Below, piece after piece: positions 46,268 through 53,051 of a DNA stretch of 64,000 nucleotides. Position numbers and translations under genes: made by a program. Under the pieces are notes generated by a model. The model searched no databases and was not told where the DNA came from. It saw nothing but the letters and a program-made list of their open reading frames with translations. Positions within the stretch are counted from its first letter, which is position 1. Every line of letters starts with the position of its first letter. The stretch spans positions 3,274,501 to 3,338,500 of the forward strand of contig NZ_CP086063.1 of the NCBI RefSeq assembly GCF_020783315.1, read 5' to 3'. This DNA is from Ferruginibacter lapsinanis (GTDB lineage: Bacteria > Bacteroidota > Bacteroidia > Chitinophagales > Chitinophagaceae).

Positions 46268-47180
46268 AGCAACACACGAAGGAGAAATAACAATTGGAAC
46301 GGCTAACTTAAAGGTCGCTGTTCTTTCAAATCGCAAACGAATTATTACTCAGTCTGCAATTTTTGAAGCATTTGGAAGACCAATGCGTGGCTCAAGATCA
46401 TTAGCTGATCAAGATGTTCCAAAACTGCCTGGTTTGATAGATGCAAAGAACCTTAAACCATTCATATCTAATGAGTTATATGAACTGATCAAAGTTGTGG
46501 AATATGAAGATTTAAAAGGTAAACGAACGGACGGATATGACGCAACAATTTTGCCGTTAATATGCGAAGTATATGTTGATGCAAGAAATGCAATAAAATC
46601 CAATGGAACACCAGTACTAACAACCAAGCAGATGCCAAATGTATTTGCTGCTGAAACTGTTTTAAGGGCATTAGCAAAAGTTGGTATTATTGGGTTGGTA
46701 GATGAAGTGACAGGTTATCAGGAAGAAAGAGATAAAAACGCATTACAAGAGTTTTTATCAAGGTTTATAAAAGAACAACGTGGTGTGTATATGCCAACAT
46801 ACCCTGATGATTTTTTTGAAGCCTTATTTAAAATGAGAGGATTAAATTGGTCTTTGGCTAACAAAGGTAAAAAACCGCAGTACTTTGGTCATTTACTTAA
46901 TAATTATGTTTATGAGAGAATTGGGCCTAAAGTCTTAGAAGAATTAAGGCGAGTAAGTCCTAAAGATGAAGTAACGGGGAAAAGGAAGGGGAAGTATACC
47001 CAATATATTGACGAAAAATACGGACATCCAAAGCTTAAAGATCATTTAATGATATTAACCGCTTTCGCAAAAGCAGCGGGATACAATTGGAATGCATGGG
47101 AAAGAATGGTTAATAAAGCATTACCAAAATTCGGTAAGGACGGAAGTCAGATACAAGAATTAGGATTCGAAGAAGAATAA
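46251..47180 (+). CDS. P63C-domain protein (transposon passenger)
   Basis: The 309-aa protein resembles the P63C family found in phages and mobile elements. Features include the N-terminal KRIITQSAIFEAFGRPMRGS and PGLIDAKNLKPFISNELYEL. The C-terminal P63C domain holds YPDDFFEALFKMRGLNWSLA, KKPQYFGHLLNNYVYERIGP and KYTQYIDEKYGHPKLKDHLM. The ATG at 46251 lies inside the zinc-ribbon gene, so the pair is co-translated. Molecular role is unknown; a DNA-binding or antirepressor-like role is often suggested for the family. Confidence 0.88.
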   Translation: MSNIIKATHEGEITIGTANLKVAVLSNRKRIITQSAIFEAFGRPMRGSRSLADQDVPKLPGLIDAKNLKPFISNELYELIKVVEYEDLKGKRTDGYDATILPLICEVYVDARNAIKSNGTPVLTTKQMPNVFAAETVLRALAKVGIIGLVDEVTGYQEERDKNALQEFLSRFIKEQRGVYMPTYPDDFFEALFKMRGLNWSLANKGKKPQYFGHLLNNYVYERIGPKVLEELRRVSPKDEVTGKRKGKYTQYIDEKYGHPKLKDHLMILTAFAKAAGYNWNAWERMVNKALPKFGKDGSQIQELGFEEE

Positions 47181-47187
47181 AGAAGCC

Positions 47188-47259
47188 GAATGAGCGGGGG
47201 TGAAAATTGATCTCATTAGTCAACTGTAATCGAGTTTAGCAGACTCACCCCGCTTCATT
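47188..47259 (+). terminator. Terminator after the P63C gene
   Basis: The stem aatgagcggggg-tga (47189-47203) / tcaccccgcttcatt (47245-47259), with small bulges and a long loop, is followed by ttattaaag. It starts 8 bp after the P63C stop. Confidence 0.6.
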
Positions 47260-47298
47260 TTATTAAAGGTACAAAATTATTTTTAAAATAATTAGTTG

Positions 47299-47333
47299 TT
47301 AGTTTGCAATTACAAACTAAAATACTATCTTTG
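47299..47333 (+). promoter_or_regulatory. Promoter with overlapping dyad upstream of the 60-aa HTH gene and transposase
   Basis: TTTG (47303-47306), 19 nt, then TATCTTTG (47326-47333) match the Bacteroidota promoter consensus exactly. A perfect 8-bp inverted repeat, TTAGTTTG-caatta-CAAACTAA (47299-47320), covers the -33 box. The ATG at 47338 is only 4 nt after the -7 box, so the transcript would be essentially leaderless. Confidence 0.7.
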
Positions 47334-47337
47334 TTAT

Positions 47338-47520
47338 ATGAAAGTTGAGATTAAACATTTAATGAACATTAAAAACTACGCTGATAGAGAAGGTGTGACA
47401 GCATCTTATATATACAAATTGATAAAAGAAGGCAAGATGAGCAGCTTTGTTATTGATGGCATACAATTTATTGAAACAGACAAATACCCTACTATTCCAG
47501 TAGCGAATAGGAGGAAATAA
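47338..47520 (+). CDS. Small excisionase/MerR-like HTH protein (transposon)
   Basis: The ATG at 47338 gives 60 aa: MKVEIKHLMNIKNYADREGV then TASYIYKLIKEGKMSSFVID. This is a winged-helix excisionase-type HTH (DREGVTASYIYKLIKEG) ending in a basic tail (PVANRRK). It lies directly upstream of the transposase and probably binds the dyad at 47299-47320. Confidence 0.75.
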   Translation: MKVEIKHLMNIKNYADREGVTASYIYKLIKEGKMSSFVIDGIQFIETDKYPTIPVANRRK

Positions 47521-47561
47521 TTTTTTTATCATAATAGTTGAAAGTTATAAACTACAAAATA

Positions 47562-48485
47562 ATGAAAACATTCAAAAACATATTAGATTTCCAGAAAGAG
47601 TTTAGCAACGAAGAGAAGTGCAGAAAGTATTTAGAAGAACAACGTTGGAACGGTACACCCGCCTGTCCTTTTTGTGGCTCTATAAATGTACATCGTTTCC
47701 CTAATAGTAAAATATTCAAGTGTAGAGAAAAGCAATGCAGACAAAAGTTTAGTGTTACTGTGGGAACAATTTACGAAAACACAAAAATTCCTTTGGCTAA
47801 ATGGTTTTTAGCTACTTACATTTTATCGGTACATAGTAAAGGGATTAGCAGTTTACAGTTAGCATCATGGTTGGGAGTAACCCAAAAGACTGCATGGCAT
47901 TTAAACCACCGTATTCGTGAAATGCTGACAGATAACGCACCCGAACTATTAGAAGGTATTGTTGAGTGCGATGAAACTTATGTAGGCGGTAAAGAAGCTA
48001 ACAAACATAAAAGCAAAAGAAAAGTAAAGGCAGGTGTAGGCGGTAAGACTATGGTATTTGGTGCTGTACAACGTGACGGTAAAGTGAGAACAAGAGTTAT
48101 CCCACAAACTAACTTAGAAAATGTAACTAATGCAATAGAAGATTTTGTTGCAAAGGATAGTACTATGGTAACAGACGAACACCATGCGTATAAAAAAGTT
48201 GGTGAAAAGTATAACCATAAAACTGTTAACCACAGGGATAAAGAATATGTACGTAATGAAAAGGGTTTGAAAGTACATACAAACAACATTGAAGGTTATT
48301 GGAGCATCTTAAAGAAACAAATAGACGGCATACATCATTCAGTTAGTCCAAAACACTTACAACGTTATTGTAACGAAAGTGCTTTCAGGTATAATAACAG
48401 AGGTGTATTTCAAGATGAAAGATTTGCGGCTGCATTGGCTAATTGTAACGGTTCTTTAAAGTATAAACAACTAACAGGTAAATAA
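47562..48485 (+). CDS. IS1595-family (ISXO2-like) DDE transposase
   Basis: The ATG at 47562 gives 307 aa. The N-terminal zinc ribbon (CPFCGSINVHRFPN ... FKCREKQCRQKFSV, about residues 35-68) is followed by an HTH (SSLQLASWLGVTQKTAWHLN). The catalytic domain has VECDETYVGGKEANKHKSKR (first Asp), STMVTDEHHAYKKVGEKYNH (second Asp) and HTNNIEGYWSILKKQIDG (acidic residue plus Lys). The domain is full-length, and the TIRs and 8-bp duplication match this family. Confidence 0.95.
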   Translation: MKTFKNILDFQKEFSNEEKCRKYLEEQRWNGTPACPFCGSINVHRFPNSKIFKCREKQCRQKFSVTVGTIYENTKIPLAKWFLATYILSVHSKGISSLQLASWLGVTQKTAWHLNHRIREMLTDNAPELLEGIVECDETYVGGKEANKHKSKRKVKAGVGGKTMVFGAVQRDGKVRTRVIPQTNLENVTNAIEDFVAKDSTMVTDEHHAYKKVGEKYNHKTVNHRDKEYVRNEKGLKVHTNNIEGYWSILKKQIDGIHHSVSPKHLQRYCNESAFRYNNRGVFQDERFAAALANCNGSLKYKQLTGK

Positions 48486-48694
48486 TGAAAGACGGAATAT
48501 TTTTAAAGGAAATGGGCAGCAAGATCAAAGCAGAAAGGTTAGCCAACAAACACTCATTAAGGGAGTTGGGTTTGTTGGCAGGGCTACATCTTACAAGCCT
48601 ATGGTTTATTGAGAATGGCAGGAAGGATATACATATACTAAACTTAAAGAAAATTGCAGACGTTTATAATAAGGATGTGAAAGATTTTTTATAA
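48485..48694 (+). CDS. XRE-family HTH protein (transposon)
   Basis: The 69-aa protein starts where the transposase ends (TAATG overlap): MKDGIFLKEMGSKIKAERLA, with the HTH NKHSLRELGLLAGLHLTSLW and FIENGRKDIHILNLKKIADV. This is a Cro/C1-type DNA-binding domain with no other domain. Coupled expression with the transposase suggests control of transposition. Confidence 0.88.
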   Translation: MKDGIFLKEMGSKIKAERLANKHSLRELGLLAGLHLTSLWFIENGRKDIHILNLKKIADVYNKDVKDFL

Positions 48695-49150
48695 TTAATA
48701 CGGTTCATTGATTAGCTGGTCATCAGGAATCTCGATTATTATCTTATTGCAATTATAGTCAAAAGTTATTTTGAATTTTGACAAAAACTCCGTGAACCCT
48801 AAAATTGGCGGCATTAGGTCGTGATCTACACAGCTTATTAAACTATTTTCACTCCGCCAAATCTTGGTATTTTTATTAGGTGATAAAAGGGTAATAGTAA
48901 AAGTATGTTTCCATGTTTCTACATGACCAGCACCCACACCTTGTGTAATAGAGTTTTGTACGCCATCCCCTTTTAAATTATGCCATGTAGCGTCTGCTAT
49001 ATAATTTGTAAAGACGCTATCATCTGCCCCCGTATCTAATAGTGCGTAAACTGCTATCGAAATATTTTCGATAGGGTTAGTAATAATTATAGGTACATGA
49101 GGGGATAAAGTAACACCCTTATCATAAAAAGGATACTCAAATATTGCCAT
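48695..49150 (-). CDS. Retropepsin-like aspartic protease (transposon passenger)
   Basis: The 151-aa protein has the catalytic motif YALLDTGADDSVFTNYIAD (Asp at about residue 38) followed by a beta-rich body (GVQNSITQGVGAGHVETWKH, FTITLLSPNKNTKIW) and ILGFTEFLSKFKITFDYNCN near the C-terminus, the usual ILGxxFL helix of retropepsins. Such proteases act as homodimers. It is coupled (TAATG) to the upstream 66-aa gene and ends next to the XRE gene in convergent orientation. Confidence 0.85.
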   Translation of the reverse strand: MAIFEYPFYDKGVTLSPHVPIIITNPIENISIAVYALLDTGADDSVFTNYIADATWHNLKGDGVQNSITQGVGAGHVETWKHTFTITLLSPNKNTKIWRSENSLISCVDHDLMPPILGFTEFLSKFKITFDYNCNKIIIEIPDDQLINEPY

Positions 49151-49350
49151 TAGAAAACGTAAGTATGACCTCTTTCGGGAATAAAAAATAAAAAGAACTT
49201 AGAACATATCTTTTGAGCCTGAAAAGAAACATCTTTAGGGTTTTTACCTTCTGAAATAATTTTATCGTTCACATCCAACGCTACCCATCTTGAATCAGCA
49301 TGCTTAGGCCTTACTGTCAAAACAAATTTTTGTTGTTGTTTTTGTACCAT
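49150..49350 (-). CDS. 66-aa partner of the retropepsin-like gene
   Basis: MVQKQQQKFVLTVRPKHADS then RWVALDVNDKIISEGKNPKD, a small alpha/beta protein similar in pattern to DUF5678-type domains (WVALDxxxKIISEGKN). Its stop codon shares one base with the protease start, so the two are translated together. It may be a substrate, chaperone or regulator of the protease; function is unknown. Confidence 0.7.
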   Translation of the reverse strand: MVQKQQQKFVLTVRPKHADSRWVALDVNDKIISEGKNPKDVSFQAQKICSKFFLFFIPERGHTYVF

Positions 49351-49620
49351 AACCGAAAGGGTTTATTTTAAATAAAGTTTTATATATTATTAACAGAACA
49401 AATTAAAGCCCAGTTTATTGTATTTTGTTGCATAAAATTGTTAAAAACGTCATAAGATAGGTCTAATAGTGGGTGGTTCATCTAATGTATTGTAGGTTTA
49501 GGTTTGACAAATATAGTAGAATAACACATAAAACCTAGCCTATTATAGAAAAAATTTCTTATAACGAAATAAAAAAATATTTAATATATATGGTAGCTGT
49601 TTGGTGATTATATACAATTT

Positions 49621-49647
49621 TCATGGTCTAACAGGTATATAGTTACC
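49621..49647 (-). repeat. Transposon terminal inverted repeat, right
   Basis: 27 bp, tcatggtctaacaggtat through atagttacc. It is the inverse of the left end with one mismatch and is followed by the tttcaaga duplication (49648-49655). Confidence 0.92.
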
Positions 49648-49716
49648 TTTCAAGACAAAAAAGTAAAATCATTAATCACAATTGATTACCAATAAATTAA
49701 TGATCCTTCGTGAAAA

Positions 49717-50062
49717 GAAATCGATTTTGTCAGAGTAGAAATTGATAGCGTCAGAGAAGAAATCGATTCTGTCAGAGTAGAAATCGATTTTGTCAGAGAA
49801 GAAATCGATATCGTCAGAGAAGAAATCAACATTGTCAGAGCAGAAATCGATTCTATCAGAGTAGAAATCGATATCGTCAGAGAAGAAATCAACATTGTCA
49901 GAGCAGAAATCGATTCTGTCAGAGAAGAAATCGATTTTGTCAGTAAAGAAATCGACAACTCCAGGACAGAAATCAACAACTCCACTCAAGAAATCGACAA
50001 TGTCAGTGCAGAAATCGATTTTGTCAGCACAGAAATCAACATCGTCAAAGCAGAAAACACCA
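49717..50062. repeat. 21-bp tandem repeat, 16 units plus a partial unit
   Basis: Units begin every 21 bp without a single indel, at 49717, 49738 and so on to 50032, with a partial at 50053. A typical unit is gaaatcgattttgtcagag followed by ta or aa. Substitutions concentrate at unit positions 10-12 and 20. The plus frame reads heptads such as EIDFVRV EIDSVRE, open to a stop at about 50172 but with no start codon. Two minus frames are also open (133 and 99 codons). Coding status is undecided. Confidence 0.85.
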
Positions 50063-50230
50063 CCCCCACACAAAACAAAATGTATTTTTTTGTAAAAACA
50101 CTTGCAACAACCTCCCTAAAAAGGTATCTTCAATATTGCGAATCAACCGCAATGTGGAAACAAGCTACCACATAAAAAAACGGGGCGTAACCGAAAAGCC
50201 ATATGAGTAGGAAAACTAAAAATATTCACC

Positions 50231-50503
50231 ATGCCTAAGTATGTAATCGAAAGAGAGATCCCCGGTGCAGGTAAATTAACCGCAGAACAATTAAAAGGAA
50301 TTTCACAAACTTCCTGTGGAGTGTTAAGTAACATGGGGCCCCAGATACAGTGGATACAAAGCTATGTTACCGGCGACAAGATCTACTGTGTGTACATTGC
50401 TCCCAATGAAGAAATGGTTAGAGAACATGCCAAACAAGGCGGCTTCCCCGCAAATGCAGTGAATGAAGTAAAAGCGATCATCGATCCAACAACGTCAGAG
50501 TAG
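50231..50503 (+). CDS. DUF4242 family protein
   Basis: The 90-aa protein has the family's N-terminal MPKYVIEREIPGAGKLTAEQ, the central IQWIQSYVTGDKIYCVYIAP and NEEMVREHAKQGGFPANAVN near the C-terminus. It is a ferredoxin-like small protein, some relatives of which are reported to bind nickel. It is monocistronic with a strong terminator at 50523-50558. Confidence 0.93.
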   Translation: MPKYVIEREIPGAGKLTAEQLKGISQTSCGVLSNMGPQIQWIQSYVTGDKIYCVYIAPNEEMVREHAKQGGFPANAVNEVKAIIDPTTSE

Positions 50504-50522
50504 GTGCTTGCTTTCGGGTTAT

Positions 50523-50558
50523 GATAGCTGTGTTGGCATTTGTACCAACACAGCTATC
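50523..50558. terminator. Hairpin between convergent DUF4242 and LLM genes
   Basis: The arms gatagctgtgttgg (50523-50536) and ccaacacagctatc (50545-50558) are perfect 14-bp complements with an 8-nt loop. The T-run is weak. Confidence 0.7.
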
Positions 50559-50593
50559 ACTGTCAATAATGTACATTCAGCTTAACAAAGTTA

Positions 50594-51613
50594 TTAATCC
50601 AAAAGAGGCTTTATTTTCTTCCCTATCAATTCAATTGACTCCATCAGTTTTGCATGAGGCAAAGCCGCTGTATCCATTTGAAAACTAAGCCTCGTTATAC
50701 CTCCCAATGCTTCCGCATGTCGCAGAATTTTTTCAGCAACTTCTTCCGCACCACCCACAAGCAATGCTCCCTGCGGTCCCATCTGGGCTTCAAATCTTGA
50801 TCGGGTCATAGGTGGCCATCCACGTTCTTTCCCGATATTGGTCATACTCTCGGCGTAGCCGGGATAAAAACCGTCCAACGCTTCCTTTGTCGTGTTAGCA
50901 ACATATCCCAATGAATGCAATCCCACTTTTAATTTTTCCGGCGAATGGCCCGCCTGCTTTCCGGCTTCTCTGTACAGATCTACCAAAGGTCTAAAGCGAT
51001 GCGTTTCGCCTCCAATGATAGCAACTATCAGCGGCAGTCCAAGCATACCTGCACGTATAAACGATTCAGGTGTTCCGCCCACTCCCAACCAAATAGGCAG
51101 TTCATCCTGCAATGGTCTTGGGTAAACAGGCTGGTTGTTTAAAGCAGGTCTGAATTTACCCGACCATGTCACAAATTCTTCGGCACGTATCTTCAGCAAC
51201 AACTCCAGCTTCTCTGCAAACAACGCATCATAATCCCTCAGGTTCAATCCAAACAAAGGAAACGCATCCGTAAAAGATCCACGGCCAACAACCATTTCTG
51301 CACGACCTCCTGAGATAAGATCCAGTGTAGCAAAATTTTGAAATACCCTTACAGGATCAGCAGCACTTAACACAGTAACAGCACTTGTAAGTCGTATGCG
51401 CTTTGTTCTGGCGGCGGCTGCCGAAAGGATCAAAGCAGGTGCCGAATCCAAAAAATCTTTACGATGATGCTCCCCTATACCAAATACATCCAACCCAACA
51501 GTATCTGCCTGTTCTATTCGTTCCAGTAATTCGGACATTGCAGCTTTATTATCCGTTGCACTTCCATTTTGGTTACTGAACTTTGCCGCAAAACTATCTA
51601 TTCCTATTTCCAT
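50594..51613 (-). CDS. LLM-class flavin-dependent oxidoreductase
   Basis: The 339-aa bacterial-luciferase-like TIM barrel has MEIGIDSFAAKFSNQNGSAT, VGLDVFGIGEHHRKDFLDSA (EHH), AARTKRIRLTSAVTVLSAAD, FATLDLISGGRAEMVVGRGS (typical SGGRxxxxxGRG) and ELPIWLGVGGTPESFIRAG. It is probably FMN-dependent with an unknown substrate. It starts 1 bp after the DoxX stop, so the two form an operon divergent from an HxlR regulator. Confidence 0.93.
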   Translation of the reverse strand: MEIGIDSFAAKFSNQNGSATDNKAAMSELLERIEQADTVGLDVFGIGEHHRKDFLDSAPALILSAAAARTKRIRLTSAVTVLSAADPVRVFQNFATLDLISGGRAEMVVGRGSFTDAFPLFGLNLRDYDALFAEKLELLLKIRAEEFVTWSGKFRPALNNQPVYPRPLQDELPIWLGVGGTPESFIRAGMLGLPLIVAIIGGETHRFRPLVDLYREAGKQAGHSPEKLKVGLHSLGYVANTTKEALDGFYPGYAESMTNIGKERGWPPMTRSRFEAQMGPQGALLVGGAEEVAEKILRHAEALGGITRLSFQMDTAALPHAKLMESIELIGKKIKPLLD

Positions 51614-51614
51614 A

Positions 51615-52019
51615 TTATTTTTTTATCAGATGGTTATCATAGGCGATCACATGATCACTCACCAATCTTTTACTTAACTCGTTAAAACGTACCACCGCCG
51701 TTATCCAAAGCACAACCTGGAGAATGATCGGCACCATAGCTGCTTGCTGATGCTCAACATGCGTGGCGATAGCTCCACCAAGATAAGCAGCCAAAAGCAA
51801 TGTTCCTAACAGGCCGGTTCGGGGAACAATAAAAAGTACAATGGAAATGATCTCCACCATACCCAATAATTTTACAGTTGCCGCCGATAAGCCCATAGCA
51901 GCAGCTCCTTTTACCGCTTCTTCACCACCTATCAATTTCATCGTTGCGCTGCTTAAAAATACAAATGCTAATAAACCGGTAAGCACCCAACCAATAATGT
52001 TTCTTGTTTTTTGTGTCAT
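51615..52019 (-). CDS. DoxX-family membrane protein
   Basis: The 134-aa protein has four helices: NIIGWVLTGLLAFVFLSSAT, GLSAATVKLLGMVEIISIVL, GLLGTLLLAAYLGGAIATHV and MVPIILQVVLWITAVVRF. The GLLGTxLLAAYLGGAIATHV segment is a DoxX hallmark. It is the first gene of the DoxX-LLM operon and is likely controlled by the tandem operators at 52066-52101. Confidence 0.9.
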   Translation of the reverse strand: MTQKTRNIIGWVLTGLLAFVFLSSATMKLIGGEEAVKGAAAMGLSAATVKLLGMVEIISIVLFIVPRTGLLGTLLLAAYLGGAIATHVEHQQAAMVPIILQVVLWITAVVRFNELSKRLVSDHVIAYDNHLIKK

Positions 52020-52065
52020 ATTATTTTGTTTTAAAACACAAAGTTATTTACCTTCACTATCTAAA

Positions 52066-52101
52066 AGATACCAGTATACTTTTAGATACCGGTATCCTTT
52101 T
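52066..52101. promoter_or_regulatory. Tandem 18-bp operator-like repeats between DoxX and HxlR genes
   Basis: agataccagtatactttt (52066-52083) is immediately followed by agataccggtatcctttt (52084-52101), 16 of 18 positions identical. Each contains a dyad, perfect in the second (gataccggtatc). Placement in a divergent 105-bp intergenic region next to an HxlR gene suggests the regulator's binding sites. Confidence 0.65.
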
Positions 52102-52124
52102 GTATAGCATTAAACGCATTCATC

Positions 52125-52523
52125 ATGACAAACTGTAAAGAAAATCTGCACACAAAGGAAACCTGCATGCAAAGTATTGCGGCGGTAAGAGACACTTTGT
52201 ATGTATTAAGTGGCAAATGGAAATTACCCATTATTATTGCGCTATTAAAAGGCCCTACCCGTTTTAAAGATCTGCAAAGAGAATTACAGGACATCACACC
52301 AAAGATCCTCTCTAAAGAATTAAAAGAATTGGAGATGAATGAATTTGTTACCAGGACCGTATACGCTACTTCGCCTGTTACGGTTGAATATGAATTAACA
52401 AAATACAGCCAATCGCTCAATAAGATCATCAGCGAAATGCGTGAATGGGGAATGCAGCACAGAAGGCGTATGATGAATAACAGTCGTAGAAGTAAGAAAG
52501 CAAAAGAAATGGTAGAGGCATAA
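52125..52523 (+). CDS. HxlR-family winged-helix regulator
   Basis: The 132-aa protein has a Cys near the N-terminus (KENLHTKETCMQSI), then the HxlR core: VLSGKWKLPIIIALLKGPTR, FKDLQRELQDITPKILSKEL (HTH) and VTRTVYATSPVTVEYELTKY (wing), ending in a basic tail. The single Cys upstream of the wHTH could sense electrophiles, as in related YodB/QorR-type proteins, which would fit control of a flavin oxidoreductase/DoxX operon. Confidence 0.93.
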   Translation: MTNCKENLHTKETCMQSIAAVRDTLYVLSGKWKLPIIIALLKGPTRFKDLQRELQDITPKILSKELKELEMNEFVTRTVYATSPVTVEYELTKYSQSLNKIISEMREWGMQHRRRMMNNSRRSKKAKEMVEA

Positions 52524-52556
52524 TACAAACATCAGCTTCATCAAAAAATATATTGT

Positions 52557-53051
52557 ATGAAAGAAAAAATAAAAGTCTTTATCACCGGTGGCACTTTTGA
52601 TAAAGAGTACAACGAATTGAATGGAAGTCTTTTTTTTAAAGAAACACATTTGCATGAAATGCTTACACTCGGCAGATGCAGACTCGATCTCTCCATCGAT
52701 ACATTAATGATGAAAGATAGCCTTGACTTTAATGACGCAGACAGACAATCAATAGCCAACGCCTGTTCGGCTGCCGCAGAAGAAAGGATCCTGATCACAC
52801 ACGGTACCGATACGATGACAATCACTGCATCCTATCTGGCAAAAAATTGTCGCAATAAGACCATCGTTTTAACCGGTGCTATGGTCCCTTATAAATTCGG
52901 TAGTTCAGACGGACTTTTTAATTTAGGCAGCGCCCTGGCATTTGTGCAGATATTACCTGCAGGTGTTTATATTGCTATGAATGGTAAAATATTTGAAGCA
53001 GATAAGGTCAAAAAGAATACCGACAAAGGCGAATTTGAATCTATCAGTTAA
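52557..53051 (+). CDS. Asparaginase-domain protein (short form)
   Basis: The 164-aa protein covers only the N-terminal asparaginase domain: KVFITGGTFDKEYNELNGSL (catalytic Thr in GGTFD) and ERILITHGTDTMTITASYLA (HGTDT), then NKTIVLTGAMVPYKFGSSDG. Full asparaginases are about 330 aa, but single-domain versions of this length are common. It may hydrolyse amides or have a binding role. It overlaps the convergent IDO-like gene by 4 bp. Confidence 0.85.
   Translation: MKEKIKVFITGGTFDKEYNELNGSLFFKETHLHEMLTLGRCRLDLSIDTLMMKDSLDFNDADRQSIANACSAAAEERILITHGTDTMTITASYLAKNCRNKTIVLTGAMVPYKFGSSDGLFNLGSALAFVQILPAGVYIAMNGKIFEADKVKKNTDKGEFESIS

Larger units (their letters stand above)
45446..49647. mobile_element. 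4.2-kb IS1595-type transposon with passenger genes
   Basis: The element is bounded by 27-bp terminal inverted repeats (45446-45472, starting ggtaactatatatctgtt; 49621-49647, its reverse complement with one mismatch at position 13) and by 8-bp duplications tttcaaga. It encodes an ISXO2/IS1595-type transposase (47562-48485) plus nine other predicted genes: 37-aa, 42-aa, zinc-ribbon/HTH, P63C, 60-aa HTH, XRE HTH, retropepsin-like and a 66-aa protein. It appears complete and recently inserted, since both flanks are intact. Confidence 0.92.
49351..50230. other. Right end of transposon plus 21-bp repeat region
   Basis: 49351-49620 is AT-rich noncoding DNA upstream of the protease operon, including CAAATATA (49508-49515), a -7-like TATATTTG on the minus strand. 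The right TIR and target duplication follow, then the tail of repeat unit 5 (49656-49680), then the 21-bp tandem repeat (49717-50062). Confidence 0.7.

Noticed and set aside
49672..50073. 133-codon minus-strand frame made of DKIDFFS-type heptads
   Set aside because: Any 21-bp repeat without stops is open in several frames. Cys/Phe/Asp-rich composition and absence of non-repeat sequence argue against a normal protein, so it is kept only as part of the repeat finding.
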